Under the pieces are notes generated by a model. That model saw nothing but the letters and a program-made list of their open reading frames with translations, ran no database searches and was not told the origin of the DNA. A DNA stretch of 64,000 nucleotides from Leptospira kanakyensis (lineage in GTDB: Bacteria; Spirochaetota; Leptospiria; Leptospirales; Leptospiraceae), in NCBI RefSeq assembly GCF_004769235.1, contig NZ_RQFG01000005.1:62001-126000 (forward strand), in the 5' to 3' direction. Shown piece by piece: positions 37,662 to 46,729 of this stretch (the stretch's first letter is position 1; each line of letters begins with the position of its first letter). The translations under genes were made by a program, and so were the position numbers.

Positions 37662-40645
37662 CTCACCCTACTCAAAAATTTTGAAAACAGAAAGGGATAA
37701 AGGTAAAACACAAAACAAACAGAAATCGGAATTCCAACAAACATTGTCAAGGCGATCGACCTAGAAAATTCTGATCCTGAAAATTCCAAAAACAGAACAG
37801 GTAGAAACCCCATCATCGTTGTTCCCGAATTTAACGTTACAGGACGGACCAACCAACGAAACACAGTTTCTCTACTTTTTTCGTCTGAAGTTCCCTTATT
37901 GAGTTCCATCCATCTTTCTCCAAAAAGAGAAATATTATCGATAGAAAGCCCAAGCAAAACCACAAGTCCGATATAGTGGCCTAAATGAAAAGAATCGAAC
38001 AAAATAAAAACAATGGAAGAAGTAACCAAAAGGTAAAAAATCGAAATCCCCAAATAAAATATAGGGAGAAAAAAAGATTCATAAATCCCAACTAAAGCCA
38101 AATAAATAAAAGCAAAGGCAATGATAAATAATAGCAGCAGTATGTAAAAAAAATGATGAGTCTCATTTTTGGCAGAAAATTCTAAAAAAGAAATTCCAGT
38201 TTTTTGAACTTCATTCTTATCAAATTGTAAGGACTCTCCTTTCCATTCCATATAAAACAAGCCGGACTCTCTGCGAAATTGATCATAACTTGTTTTTTTC
38301 TTCGATGAAAAAAGAGAACCAACATAGGTGAGATCATTTAACTTGGTTTTAAATCCAATCCGTCCCAAATCAATTCCATCAATCGAACGAAAGTCACTAA
38401 CACCAATACCCAAATACAAATCTCGTTTGGTTCCTTCTCCAATTTCTCCTAAATATTTAGGATTGTATTCATATAAAATTCGATCTTTTAAGTCACTTTC
38501 TTCAGGGAGAAGTTCTGGAATCGGGATGGGGTGACGAGTCCATTCTTCCAAAAAAATCTTTTTCGGAGAAAAAGAGAATTCCCCCATTAACTTCAGTTTA
38601 TCGGCCCTGTTTTTCCATTCGTATGAAAAACTCTGCAGTAAATCCCAACTTTTGTTAAAAAAAACAATCTTATCATCAGGAAGAAAAGGCAATACTTTAG
38701 TAACCTCTGATCCAATTGGATCCCATTTCCAATCCCAATGAGAAGAATAATCAGAAGAAAGATAGTTGGATAAAAAAACCTCAAATTCTTTGGAACGTTC
38801 CAGTCCATATAACTTCCATTGAATGGGAATTGCTTTTTTGGGGTGAGTCTGAGTGGATTCCAATTTTGGGTTCGGAAAAACAAGGACAGAAATTTTAGGA
38901 TCAAAGGATTTGATTTTGGTTTCCAAATCATTGACAAAAGATAATTCCTCTGCCAAAGAAAGTCCATTTTTCGGCAAAGTTTGTAATCGGATTCCAATCA
39001 CATTTTGTTTGGGAAAAATTTCGAGTTTAGATCCAAGTTCTATAACTCCAAAACAGAAAAAAAACATAAACCCAATGACAAACCATCTTAAGTTAAAATA
39101 TTTTCCGAACTGATAAGTCTTTTCATACCACCGCGAAACAAAAGTTTCTTGTTTTGAAATGTTCTGATTGTCTCTCGGAAAATTTTGTATAGAAACAGCA
39201 AGTAGTGGCACCATCCAGAGAGAAGAAACAAAAGAACAAAACACTAATAAGGCGATATTGATTCCAGAGTCGAAAAGAAAATCTTTCCATTCCATAGGAA
39301 ATACCAATAGAGGAATAAATACAACGATCGTAGTCAAAGAAGAAGAAAAAAGAGAAACTAAAACAGATTGTATTCCCTTGATAAGGGCATTTGAAGCTGA
39401 ATCCCCCATTGAGATTTGTTTCCGAATGGAAAATACAGTCAAATTACTTGTATCAAACAACATGCCTGCTCCGACTGAAATTCCTCCTAAACTCAATAAG
39501 TTGATTGATATTGAAAAAAGTAAAATCAGATGAAAAAACAAAACAAATGAAAAAGAAACTGCTACAAAAAGAAGGAGAGCCGGGATCCAACTTTTGTATA
39601 AAAAATAAGAAAATAAAAAGGCAAATAATAATCCCCAGATGAGGCTAATCACAAATTGCCTAAGAGCTGTTCGTAACTCTACTGAAACATCAGAATAAAT
39701 GTTTGCGGCAAACAGATTAAAACTATTTAGTTTCTTTTGTACTTCTGATGATAAACGGAGGGGATTTGTTTTTGAATCAGAAAAAATCAAAAGATATATG
39801 GTGTCTTTTCCATTGATCCTCGTTAATTTTTCTTCGGGTAACTCCGATTCAAATATTTTTGTTAGCTGGCCTAAAGGGACAGACTTTCCGCCTTCCAAAT
39901 GGATGGGGAATTGATTTAGATCTTCATAAGATTTAATTTCAGAAGAAAATTTTAATTCCGTATCTTTTGTATAGCCATCTATCTTTCCGAGAGAACCTCC
40001 TTCTTTCCCAGCTCGGATCTGAGATTCTAAATCTCTGATCGTCAAAGGAAATAAATCCAACACCTTCGGATCAATGGAAATGAAAGAAGATTCTTTTGGT
40101 TTTCCTACCATTCTCACTTCAGTGATTCCAGGGATCCTTTCCAATTGAAACTGCAGTTGTTTTAGATGAAAATCATAATCATCTAAATCTTTTGTTTTAG
40201 GTTTAGGAATTAAAATTTCCATAAATGGTCTTTCTTCCCGATCTCCTTCAAACAAACGGGAATCACCCACACCCGGCGGAAGTTTATCCTTAATTTCAAA
40301 AATAGTTTGGTATAATTGTTCTTTAAATTCTGGAAGAGAAGCACCATACAACAAATCAAGTTCTACGATTGACTTTCCATGTTCAGATAAGGAACGAATT
40401 CGTTCTACAGACTTTACTGATGATAAAATTTCTGAAATTGGAAGACTCACCATAAGATCCGTATCTTCTGCAGAATGATTCGGAAATTCAGTAACAACAA
40501 AATACCTAATCGGAGTTAGTTTTGGTAACAACCAAATTTCTAATTCAGGAATTCTAAAAAACACGGCGATCAAAAAGGAAAGAGAAATTACCCAACATAA
40601 TCTTTTGTGTTTTACCAAGAAATGAACATATCTTTCAACACTCAT
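37658..40645 (-). CDS. RND-family transporter (AcrB/CzcA-like), divergent
   Basis: 995 residues with the twelve-helix, two-porter-domain layout of RND pumps. N-terminal helix, then FPNHSAEDTDLMVSLPISEI and VKSVERIRSLSEHGKSIVEL as in the family. Helix 4 reads GGISVGAGMLFDTSNLTVF: the position of the first proton-relay Asp is kept but the second is Thr. Helix 10 reads VLLGLSIDNISLFGERW, with an Asp in the relay region. It overlaps the adaptor gene upstream and the second RND gene downstream by 4 bases each. Substrate unknown; the linked genes argue for an envelope component rather than a drug or metal. Confidence 0.9.
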   Translation of the reverse strand: MSVERYVHFLVKHKRLCWVISLSFLIAVFFRIPELEIWLLPKLTPIRYFVVTEFPNHSAEDTDLMVSLPISEILSSVKSVERIRSLSEHGKSIVELDLLYGASLPEFKEQLYQTIFEIKDKLPPGVGDSRLFEGDREERPFMEILIPKPKTKDLDDYDFHLKQLQFQLERIPGITEVRMVGKPKESSFISIDPKVLDLFPLTIRDLESQIRAGKEGGSLGKIDGYTKDTELKFSSEIKSYEDLNQFPIHLEGGKSVPLGQLTKIFESELPEEKLTRINGKDTIYLLIFSDSKTNPLRLSSEVQKKLNSFNLFAANIYSDVSVELRTALRQFVISLIWGLLFAFLFSYFLYKSWIPALLLFVAVSFSFVLFFHLILLFSISINLLSLGGISVGAGMLFDTSNLTVFSIRKQISMGDSASNALIKGIQSVLVSLFSSSLTTIVVFIPLLVFPMEWKDFLFDSGINIALLVFCSFVSSLWMVPLLAVSIQNFPRDNQNISKQETFVSRWYEKTYQFGKYFNLRWFVIGFMFFFCFGVIELGSKLEIFPKQNVIGIRLQTLPKNGLSLAEELSFVNDLETKIKSFDPKISVLVFPNPKLESTQTHPKKAIPIQWKLYGLERSKEFEVFLSNYLSSDYSSHWDWKWDPIGSEVTKVLPFLPDDKIVFFNKSWDLLQSFSYEWKNRADKLKLMGEFSFSPKKIFLEEWTRHPIPIPELLPEESDLKDRILYEYNPKYLGEIGEGTKRDLYLGIGVSDFRSIDGIDLGRIGFKTKLNDLTYVGSLFSSKKKTSYDQFRRESGLFYMEWKGESLQFDKNEVQKTGISFLEFSAKNETHHFFYILLLLFIIAFAFIYLALVGIYESFFLPIFYLGISIFYLLVTSSIVFILFDSFHLGHYIGLVVLLGLSIDNISLFGERWMELNKGTSDEKSRETVFRWLVRPVTLNSGTTMMGFLPVLFLEFSGSEFSRSIALTMFVGIPISVCFVFYLYPFLFSKFLSRVR

Positions 40646-42048
40646 AGGGAAATACTGGATTCAACTTGGTCTTCAGAAGAAAGTCCCGCCAAAACCTCTA
40701 TCTCACCTAACAGATACGGTTTGAATTGAATGAATCGTTTTTCGATTCTTTCTCCCTGTTTGACATTGACATAAAAACCACTCGATTCATCCCCTCTAAG
40801 AGATAATTTTGAAATCAGAAGTTTTTCTTTTGTTTCTGGAAGTTTTACCTGCACAAGACCAAACATACCTGGCAAAACTTTGGACTGATTCAGATCCAAA
40901 CGAACCTTAATCCCAATACTATGTGATCTTGGATCCAAAAAACCACCAACACGATCCACCTTTCCATTGATAGGTGGTATACTCTCATCCGAAAATAGAA
41001 ACAAAACGGATTTGCCAGGCGAAAAATGAACTAGATCCGACTCACCAATTTGAAATCCAATAGAAAGTTCTCCCTTTTCCATAAGAGTCATCACTGGGTT
41101 TTGGTTTACCATTTCTCCTTCTTTGATTTGAATTTTTAAAATTTTCCCGGATTTCGGAGATCTCAATTTTGTTTCTGCTAATAATTCCCCGTTGGTTTTT
41201 ATTTGATTTTTAATGATTTTCTGTTGGGATAAACTCAATTCATATTCAGATCTTTCTAAGGAGGTATTTTTTTCCCTCCAATTCTTTAGTTTATCTTCAA
41301 AACTAAGACCTTCTTGTCCTAAATCTAAATTCACTCCACTGAGAAGGTTATCACGATCTCGTAATAAATTCTTATACTGGGTTTCTTTTGATTCTTCTTC
41401 TTGTTTTAGTTTTTCTAACTCGGAGAGAGAAACAAAACCCTGTTTCCAAAGGATTGTTTTTTTCTCCGTTACATTCCGAGACAAACTCCATTCTTTCTCT
41501 GCTAAAGCGATCCATTCTGTTTTTTTATCAATTTCTCTTAATTTAACATCGAATTGTTTCTCTGCATGTTTCCATTTTTCCAAAGCGATGGCCACTTGGG
41601 AGCCGGCAATTTCAAGAGAAAGGCGTAACCTCTCCCCTTCCAATCGAAACAATTCATCATCGATTTCTAAAAGAACTTGTCCCTCCTTGACAGTATTACC
41701 TTCATCCACATAGATTTTTTTTACCCTTCCTGATTGTTTTTGGTGTAACTGGATTTCTTTTGTAGGTTCTACTACTGCCGGGAACTCAATCACCTTATTT
41801 TCTTCTATGGAACGAGGCCTAGAATACACAAAACCTTGTTTAGGTGCTTCCATGGCAAAAACGTCTGTTGTATTTCCCCATTCGTTCTGAAAGTAAAACA
41901 ATTTCACAAACAAAGGAAAACGGGCACGGAGTTCTTCTGTAGAAAAAAACGTATAAACAATTGAAAAAAAGAAGTAGAGAACACCTAAAATAAAAACTTT
42001 TTGAACCCAACTTTTTACATTCGATTTGGATAAGTATTGGAATTTCAT
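40642..42048 (-). CDS. HlyD/AcrA-type periplasmic adaptor
   Basis: 468 residues. One N-terminal membrane helix (about 14-32) is followed by a split lipoyl domain (SGRVKKIYVDEGNTVKEGQV and LRSPKSGKILKIQIKEGEMV), with a long alpha-helical hairpin between (about residues 135-310, rich in K/E/L), then beta-barrel and membrane-proximal domains (GKVDRVGGFLDPRSHSIGIK, VLPGMFGLVQVKL). Such adaptors join an RND pump to a TolC channel, and both partners are in this unit. ATGA overlaps on both sides. Confidence 0.92.
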   Translation of the reverse strand: MKFQYLSKSNVKSWVQKVFILGVLYFFFSIVYTFFSTEELRARFPLFVKLFYFQNEWGNTTDVFAMEAPKQGFVYSRPRSIEENKVIEFPAVVEPTKEIQLHQKQSGRVKKIYVDEGNTVKEGQVLLEIDDELFRLEGERLRLSLEIAGSQVAIALEKWKHAEKQFDVKLREIDKKTEWIALAEKEWSLSRNVTEKKTILWKQGFVSLSELEKLKQEEESKETQYKNLLRDRDNLLSGVNLDLGQEGLSFEDKLKNWREKNTSLERSEYELSLSQQKIIKNQIKTNGELLAETKLRSPKSGKILKIQIKEGEMVNQNPVMTLMEKGELSIGFQIGESDLVHFSPGKSVLFLFSDESIPPINGKVDRVGGFLDPRSHSIGIKVRLDLNQSKVLPGMFGLVQVKLPETKEKLLISKLSLRGDESSGFYVNVKQGERIEKRFIQFKPYLLGEIEVLAGLSSEDQVESSISL

Positions 42049-42677
42049 ACACTCACCAAAACCAATATAAAAAATACAAACAAAATAGGATTCACATAAC
42101 CCAAACTATGCGAAATGAATGAAACAGAACGATTTTCCGACACAAACAACCGCTTGTATAATTTTCCATTTTGAACGATAAAAAGTAAAAAAAGAGCAGT
42201 CCAAAAAATAACCATGAGTATGGCATAATACCTGGTATGAACTAAATAACCCAAGGTTTGGTTGCCCAAAAACAAAATACAAACAAAAAGGAAAAACTGA
42301 CGGATTAGATTTCGAAGGAACAAAACAAAATTGGCCCTTAATGTCTCCCTTGCCTTACCTCCGAAGGAAAACAAAAAATTAATACCTAAACAAAGAAAAA
42401 AATACAAACCTGCGGAGAAAATCACAGCCATGATTTGAAAAGGATACAAACTCCAAAGGGAAACTTCTTTTCCAGATTTGAGAGCATTTAGTTCGATGGA
42501 ACGATTCAAACTCATAAATTCATCCCAATTCCAAAAACAATGAATCCCATAGAACAAAACGTACAGAAAAAAGAAAAAGTAGTATGACTTATGAAAATTC
42601 GAAACCCAATCCTTCCCTCTTTTTAGTTTAAACTTTATACGATCTAAATCCAAATTTAACCAGGCTAACCATTTCAT
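42045..42677 (-). CDS. Multi-pass inner-membrane protein, unknown
   Basis: 210 residues with about five hydrophobic helices (segments near residues 32-50, 80-105, 118-140, 150-168, 190-208), an N-terminal basic amphipathic segment and a layout like YIP1-type membrane proteins. No conserved catalytic motif. It sits between the adaptor and a lipoprotein in the efflux-like unit and overlaps both by 4 bases, so it is probably an extra membrane subunit or assembly factor of that machine; inference from context. Confidence 0.78.
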   Translation of the reverse strand: MKWLAWLNLDLDRIKFKLKRGKDWVSNFHKSYYFFFFLYVLFYGIHCFWNWDEFMSLNRSIELNALKSGKEVSLWSLYPFQIMAVIFSAGLYFFLCLGINFLFSFGGKARETLRANFVLFLRNLIRQFFLFVCILFLGNQTLGYLVHTRYYAILMVIFWTALFLLFIVQNGKLYKRLFVSENRSVSFISHSLGYVNPILFVFFILVLVSV

Positions 42678-43180
42678 TTTAATTCTCCCAACTCATTAAC
42701 AAGTCTATCGATATGAGTTTGGAAAAGTTTTCCTTGGGCCAAAAAAAGTTTTTTCTGTTTGGAGGAAGTGCCTTTTTTTTGGAATTTTAAATACAACAAA
42801 CAAGCTTCAGGTGATATCGGTAGTAACTCTAAAAGTTTTTTTTCATCTTCAGGAGAAACCAAAACTGATTCTTTTGAAATCAGGACAGCTTTAAAATACA
42901 ACAAAACCATTTCGGGAGTTTTGGTATGGATCTGAGTCCAATGCAAAAAAAGTTCTTTCCATTTACCCGAATAAAACAAGGTTTTAAAATAAAAAAGGGA
43001 CTCTTCCTCCGTTAATTCTCTTTCTTCTTTGATTTCCAACAATATTGTTTGAACAAAACTTAACTGTCCGTTATGAAAAGCGTCTCTTAGAATCTTAAAG
43101 TTTTTCTTTTCGGATTCGTTATTTTTTGAACAATTGAGGGCAGAAAAAACCAGCAAAATATAAAACCATTTTGTATTCAT
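42674..43180 (-). CDS. Small lipoprotein of the efflux-like unit
   Basis: 168 residues. Signal sequence ends SALNC (Cys17), a lipobox. The mature part is helical and Lys/Glu/Leu-rich; NFKILRDAFHNGQLSFVQ and LTEEESLFYFKTLFYSG suggest tetratricopeptide-like helical pairs, so it may be a scaffold. Overlaps both neighbours by ATGA. No known family recognised. Confidence 0.78.
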   Translation of the reverse strand: MNTKWFYILLVFSALNCSKNNESEKKNFKILRDAFHNGQLSFVQTILLEIKEERELTEEESLFYFKTLFYSGKWKELFLHWTQIHTKTPEMVLLYFKAVLISKESVLVSPEDEKKLLELLPISPEACLLYLKFQKKGTSSKQKKLFLAQGKLFQTHIDRLVNELGELK

Positions 43181-43713
43181 GGTTTCCCTCCTGAAACCTC
43201 CAAAAGTTTTTCGCGGAAAGGAAGAGGATCTTTAAAATCCCAACTCCAATCAAAACGAATCATTTCTTTTTTAGTTAGGTTGATCCAAAACATTCGTAGT
43301 GATTTCGTTTTGGAGTCTGGATACATACTATGACGTAACAAAAAAACATCAGAAGCCCCCATCCTTTCGGCCCGGTCTTTCCAAATTTGAATCCTTGGCG
43401 TTTCATTTGTTGTAATATCTTTTAATCGATTTTGAAAGATTTCTAATCTCTCTGAAAATCCAAAATTTATCACAGGTTCCTCCCAGATCGATTCACCTAA
43501 CACAACCAAAAACCCAGATTCTTCCAGTTCTTCTAAAACTCGTAGACTCAATTCTTTTTCTTCCGAATAGGAATCGGAAAAACTATAAGGAATTGTATGA
43601 ATGAATAAAACCTTTCTCCCATTGGGAATGGAGTAAGTGACGGTTTCGAGATTCCTTCTTTCCTGGAAACAAGAGATAAAAAAGAAAATGATAATCAAAA
43701 AGGAAAATTTCAT
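43177..43713 (-). CDS. Small lipoprotein of the efflux-like unit
   Basis: 178 residues. Hydrophobic N-terminus ending FFFISC (Cys15) is a lipobox. The mature domain alternates beta strands and helices (GRKVLFIHTIPYSFSD, LRVLEELEESGFLVVLGE, AERMGASDVFLLRHSM), a pattern like the TolB N-terminal/CsgG-type fold that many envelope lipoproteins share, but I cannot assign it firmly. Overlaps both neighbours by ATGA. Confidence 0.78.
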   Translation of the reverse strand: MKFSFLIIIFFFISCFQERRNLETVTYSIPNGRKVLFIHTIPYSFSDSYSEEKELSLRVLEELEESGFLVVLGESIWEEPVINFGFSERLEIFQNRLKDITTNETPRIQIWKDRAERMGASDVFLLRHSMYPDSKTKSLRMFWINLTKKEMIRFDWSWDFKDPLPFREKLLEVSGGKP

Positions 43714-45068
43714 TTGGCCTCCACTTGAATGACAAAAACATTTTTCATACGTTTTCCTAAAATTGATTTTGCTTCTGCTTCCAAACGAAATTCATAATAC
43801 GGATAAAAGTTAGGTGCAAACGAGGAAGCAGAAAGATTAAAATCTCCTCCAGTGGTAATGTTCCCAAACAAAGATCCATTACAACTAGCTTCACTTTCCG
43901 CATAGGAATAAGTAAGTTCCCGGCAACCATAAGGAGAAACTGTTTGGCAATGAGACCAAACCCATGTCGATAAACGAATGTTTGATGAAGGAGGAGAAAT
44001 TTTTGAGAATCTTGTAGCCCCAATCACGGAAGTGGTATCCATATATTGATTAAACAAGATTCGAAAGTTGTCAGTATTTACATCCGCACAGGCAGTGTTC
44101 GTGCCAGTTCCGTCATCACCTCCACGAAATTGATAAGAATGTGGGTTTAAAATTGGTAATCCTAGGCTCCAAAAACAAAATCCTGAATCCCAACGAGCAC
44201 CCGTTAGAGATCCAAACTCTTGAATTCCCAAACCGCAGTTTTGTGATTCCAAACCAAATCCAATGACTTCTGGATCCGATACATTCCCCACAAAAAAATC
44301 ACGACGAAACGTTGCACTTAGTGTACTCCCATCAAGAGAGTGTACCCCAGCAGGTAAGAGGATATGATACCTTACATTTGATGAAAAAACGGAATCGGGT
44401 AAAATTCTTAGTTCCGAAGAGTTCAGCCATTCTAAGCGAAAAGAATGATTTGGTTCCATCCTTAAACCAAGCCCAACTTCCGTTTGTTCCATCGGTTTGC
44501 TAAACCTGACTTGGATAGGAGGAGGACCTGGGATTCCCGCACAACCAGAATTAACTTCACCTAACAAAATATCTGCGGGAGAACCACCATTTAAACATTC
44601 TTCCTCTGTTCCCGTTGGAACGATGATAGAAGTAACTATTGGACTTTCAGGAACTTCCTTTTCTCCCACTCGAAAGGAAACTGTATACACACGATCCAAA
44701 TCCTTTCCCTCTTTATCTTCGCATTGTTTGGTAAGTCGGGCAATGTAACCACCAGAAGGAAGTTCTGTCTTCGGAGTGAATTTAAGACTAATTTCGGTGG
44801 TGTCAAAACTCCCTCTGACTTGTGGTTCCAATGAAAATCCAGAAACACAAGATTGGATAGACATCGGATGACTAAAAACAACCGAAATTGTTGTTTTGGG
44901 ATCCACTTTTGTAGATTCCGAATTGGGAGTAAAAGTTAATACTCGCGGTGTATCACTGGCACCGAGAACTCCTAACCAATCTTCCAAAGATCCGAACTTG
45001 TTTGAACAATTTGTGAATACCCAAACAGCAAAAATTATAGATAAACTTTTCCATTTAACTGGATTCAT
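43710..45068 (-). CDS. Lipoprotein with SbsA-type Ig-like (Big_5) domains
   Basis: 452 residues. Lipobox VFTNC (Cys21). Two SbsA/Big_5-like Ig domains are visible: VLTFTPNSESTKVDPKTTIS with VVFSHPMSIQSC and LPSGGYIARL (about 40-135), and IQVRFSKPMEQTEVGLGLRM with VRYHILLPAGVHSLDG (about 180-275). The C-terminal ~170 residues are rich in Cys and aromatic residues with no known fold. Such domains bind partners at the cell surface or in the periplasm. Finding one inside an RND-type unit is uncommon. The next gene (TolC-like) lies 4 bases upstream. Confidence 0.85.
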   Translation of the reverse strand: MNPVKWKSLSIIFAVWVFTNCSNKFGSLEDWLGVLGASDTPRVLTFTPNSESTKVDPKTTISVVFSHPMSIQSCVSGFSLEPQVRGSFDTTEISLKFTPKTELPSGGYIARLTKQCEDKEGKDLDRVYTVSFRVGEKEVPESPIVTSIIVPTGTEEECLNGGSPADILLGEVNSGCAGIPGPPPIQVRFSKPMEQTEVGLGLRMEPNHSFRLEWLNSSELRILPDSVFSSNVRYHILLPAGVHSLDGSTLSATFRRDFFVGNVSDPEVIGFGLESQNCGLGIQEFGSLTGARWDSGFCFWSLGLPILNPHSYQFRGGDDGTGTNTACADVNTDNFRILFNQYMDTTSVIGATRFSKISPPSSNIRLSTWVWSHCQTVSPYGCRELTYSYAESEASCNGSLFGNITTGGDFNLSASSFAPNFYPYYEFRLEAEAKSILGKRMKNVFVIQVEAK

Positions 45069-45072
45069 ACGG

Positions 45073-46608
45073 TCACTCCATTAAGAATGGGTATTGTTTT
45101 CCCAGTTTTGGTTCCTTTATTTTGGATTTTTCCCTAGATGGATTTTCTTTCCAAACTTTTAAAATCTCAGATAGATCACTGGAAATTAATTTGGATTCTA
45201 AGCGGTAATAACGATTATCAAACGGATCCTCACCAAGTAATAAAACTAAATCTAAAGCAGTGGCGATGTATTGGAAATAATGATCGAGAAGTGTTTCCAT
45301 TCCAATAAACACCTCTTCCTCCGACTTTAAATAATCTAATTCAGAGATAAGCCCTTCTCTTCGTTCCTCTCTTTTCACTCGGTGATGGAACAGATTGGAC
45401 TTCGTGTTCTCCAAGTACAAAACGTACTTTCTATACAATTCGGTGAGTTTGACCTCTGCTGATTGGATTTGGTTTATAAAATGAATTTCCGATTGTTTCC
45501 ACTCTGTTTTCGCTTGCAACACAGACATCTTAACATCAAAAACTTTTTTGTTTCGACCGGCATCATCAAATAGTCCAATCGATCCACTTTGAAATGCATT
45601 TTCGCCAGGGCCTACGGGTTGTGGGCCGTATCCAGGAATTCTTTGGATTCCATTTCCTTCCGATTGGATTCCGTTTTGTGTATTGGATTGGAAACTTGTT
45701 CCTCCTAAATTCGCTTGGACACCGAGGCTCAGTCCATAGATTTCGTTTTGTAATGGGAACCCAGCATTTCCATTTTTTCCCACATAACCACCAAGCACTA
45801 GTTTTGGTTTCCAATCGTTGTCTAAACTTTCCTGATCTAACTCAGCAAGTTCCATTTGTAGTCTTGATTTTTTTCGTAATGGATGATTCTCATTCGGAAC
45901 GGATGGAACAACTGTTGGATCAAACAAACGAATACGTTCGGTGAGTCCCCCTTCTAAAATTAAATCCATTTCTGGATCTAAAGACATAGTTTGTCTGAGT
46001 TCTAAATAGGCGAGTTTCCGAGATGATTCCGAATGAATTTTTTTGGACTGAAATTCTACCTCCCAAACTTTTAGAAAACTAAGTTCTGCTTGGGGAAAAA
46101 GGCCAAGATCTGTTTCTTTTTGTCGTTTATTTGTTTCCTCCTTGTATCTTTCGGAACGCAGTTGATAAACAAAGTCAACTAACTGTCGTTTATTGAAATT
46201 TAGATAAGACAAGGATATGGCTTTAAAGATTTTTTCCCTTAGAAGTTTTTTTTCTTCTGAGTGGATGAGTTTTCGTAAATTGATTTTTTGTTTTTCTCGT
46301 TCCGTTTCTCCTCCATCATAGAGTAGTTGTTGGATCTGCAAACGGACATCCCGATATTCTTGGTCTATCTGTTCCTGGTTTTTCGAAAAGATTCCAAAGT
46401 AATGTACACCTAGTTTCGGAAGGTATTGTTTCCACTTATCTCTTGTCAGAGTCGGAAAAATTTCCGACCGAACTTGTTCAAGACCCAAACTCCCACTTCG
46501 TTCCATCCCAATCCAAACACAATCTTCCCATAACAATTTGCCCTCTGCTTCTACCTTCGTCGGAAGGTATCCAAGGAACAAACAAAGAATCCAAAGTTTA
46601 TGCCACAT
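45073..46608 (-). CDS. TolC-like outer-membrane efflux channel
   Basis: 511 residues. A signal peptide ends at about residue 22 (TKVEAEG). Two long helical blocks (about 100-215 and 345-470) with the TolC-family heptad pattern, each preceded by beta-strand segments: RDKWKQYLPKLGVHYFGIFS and DNDWKPKLVLGGYVGKNGN. The second beta segment is followed by a Gly/Asn/Gln-rich insertion (residues ~295-345) that is longer than in typical TolC. It would form the outer channel of the tripartite complex. It is the first gene of the minus-strand unit, divergent from the FecR gene. Confidence 0.87.
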   Translation of the reverse strand: MWHKLWILCLFLGYLPTKVEAEGKLLWEDCVWIGMERSGSLGLEQVRSEIFPTLTRDKWKQYLPKLGVHYFGIFSKNQEQIDQEYRDVRLQIQQLLYDGGETEREKQKINLRKLIHSEEKKLLREKIFKAISLSYLNFNKRQLVDFVYQLRSERYKEETNKRQKETDLGLFPQAELSFLKVWEVEFQSKKIHSESSRKLAYLELRQTMSLDPEMDLILEGGLTERIRLFDPTVVPSVPNENHPLRKKSRLQMELAELDQESLDNDWKPKLVLGGYVGKNGNAGFPLQNEIYGLSLGVQANLGGTSFQSNTQNGIQSEGNGIQRIPGYGPQPVGPGENAFQSGSIGLFDDAGRNKKVFDVKMSVLQAKTEWKQSEIHFINQIQSAEVKLTELYRKYVLYLENTKSNLFHHRVKREERREGLISELDYLKSEEEVFIGMETLLDHYFQYIATALDLVLLLGEDPFDNRYYRLESKLISSDLSEILKVWKENPSREKSKIKEPKLGKQYPFLME

Positions 46609-46690
46609 ATCAATGGATAGGTGGTAAATTTTTAGTTTGGTTCCAGAGAACCCAATTATAGGGGATTTTTTTAAATTTTTTTTTTAGATT

Positions 46691-46718
46691 TTGGCTTGTA
46701 AGAGTGGAGAGTTATATT
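46691..46718 (+). promoter_or_regulatory. Possible sigma-70 promoter for the FecR gene
   Basis: TTGGCT at 46691-46696 and TATATT at 46713-46718 are separated by 16 bases, a fair -35/-10 pair. Transcription would start only a few bases before ATG 46730, giving an almost leaderless message, consistent with the lack of a good Shine-Dalgarno sequence there. Upstream, 46664-46687 is very T-rich, which may act as an UP-like or curved element. Weakly supported. Confidence 0.35.
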
Positions 46719-46729
46719 ATAAAAGTGGC

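Noticed and set aside
41213..41713. 166-codon plus-strand open frame
   Set aside because: Antisense to the coiled-coil part of the HlyD adaptor; Ser/Phe-rich mirror composition, no start signal.
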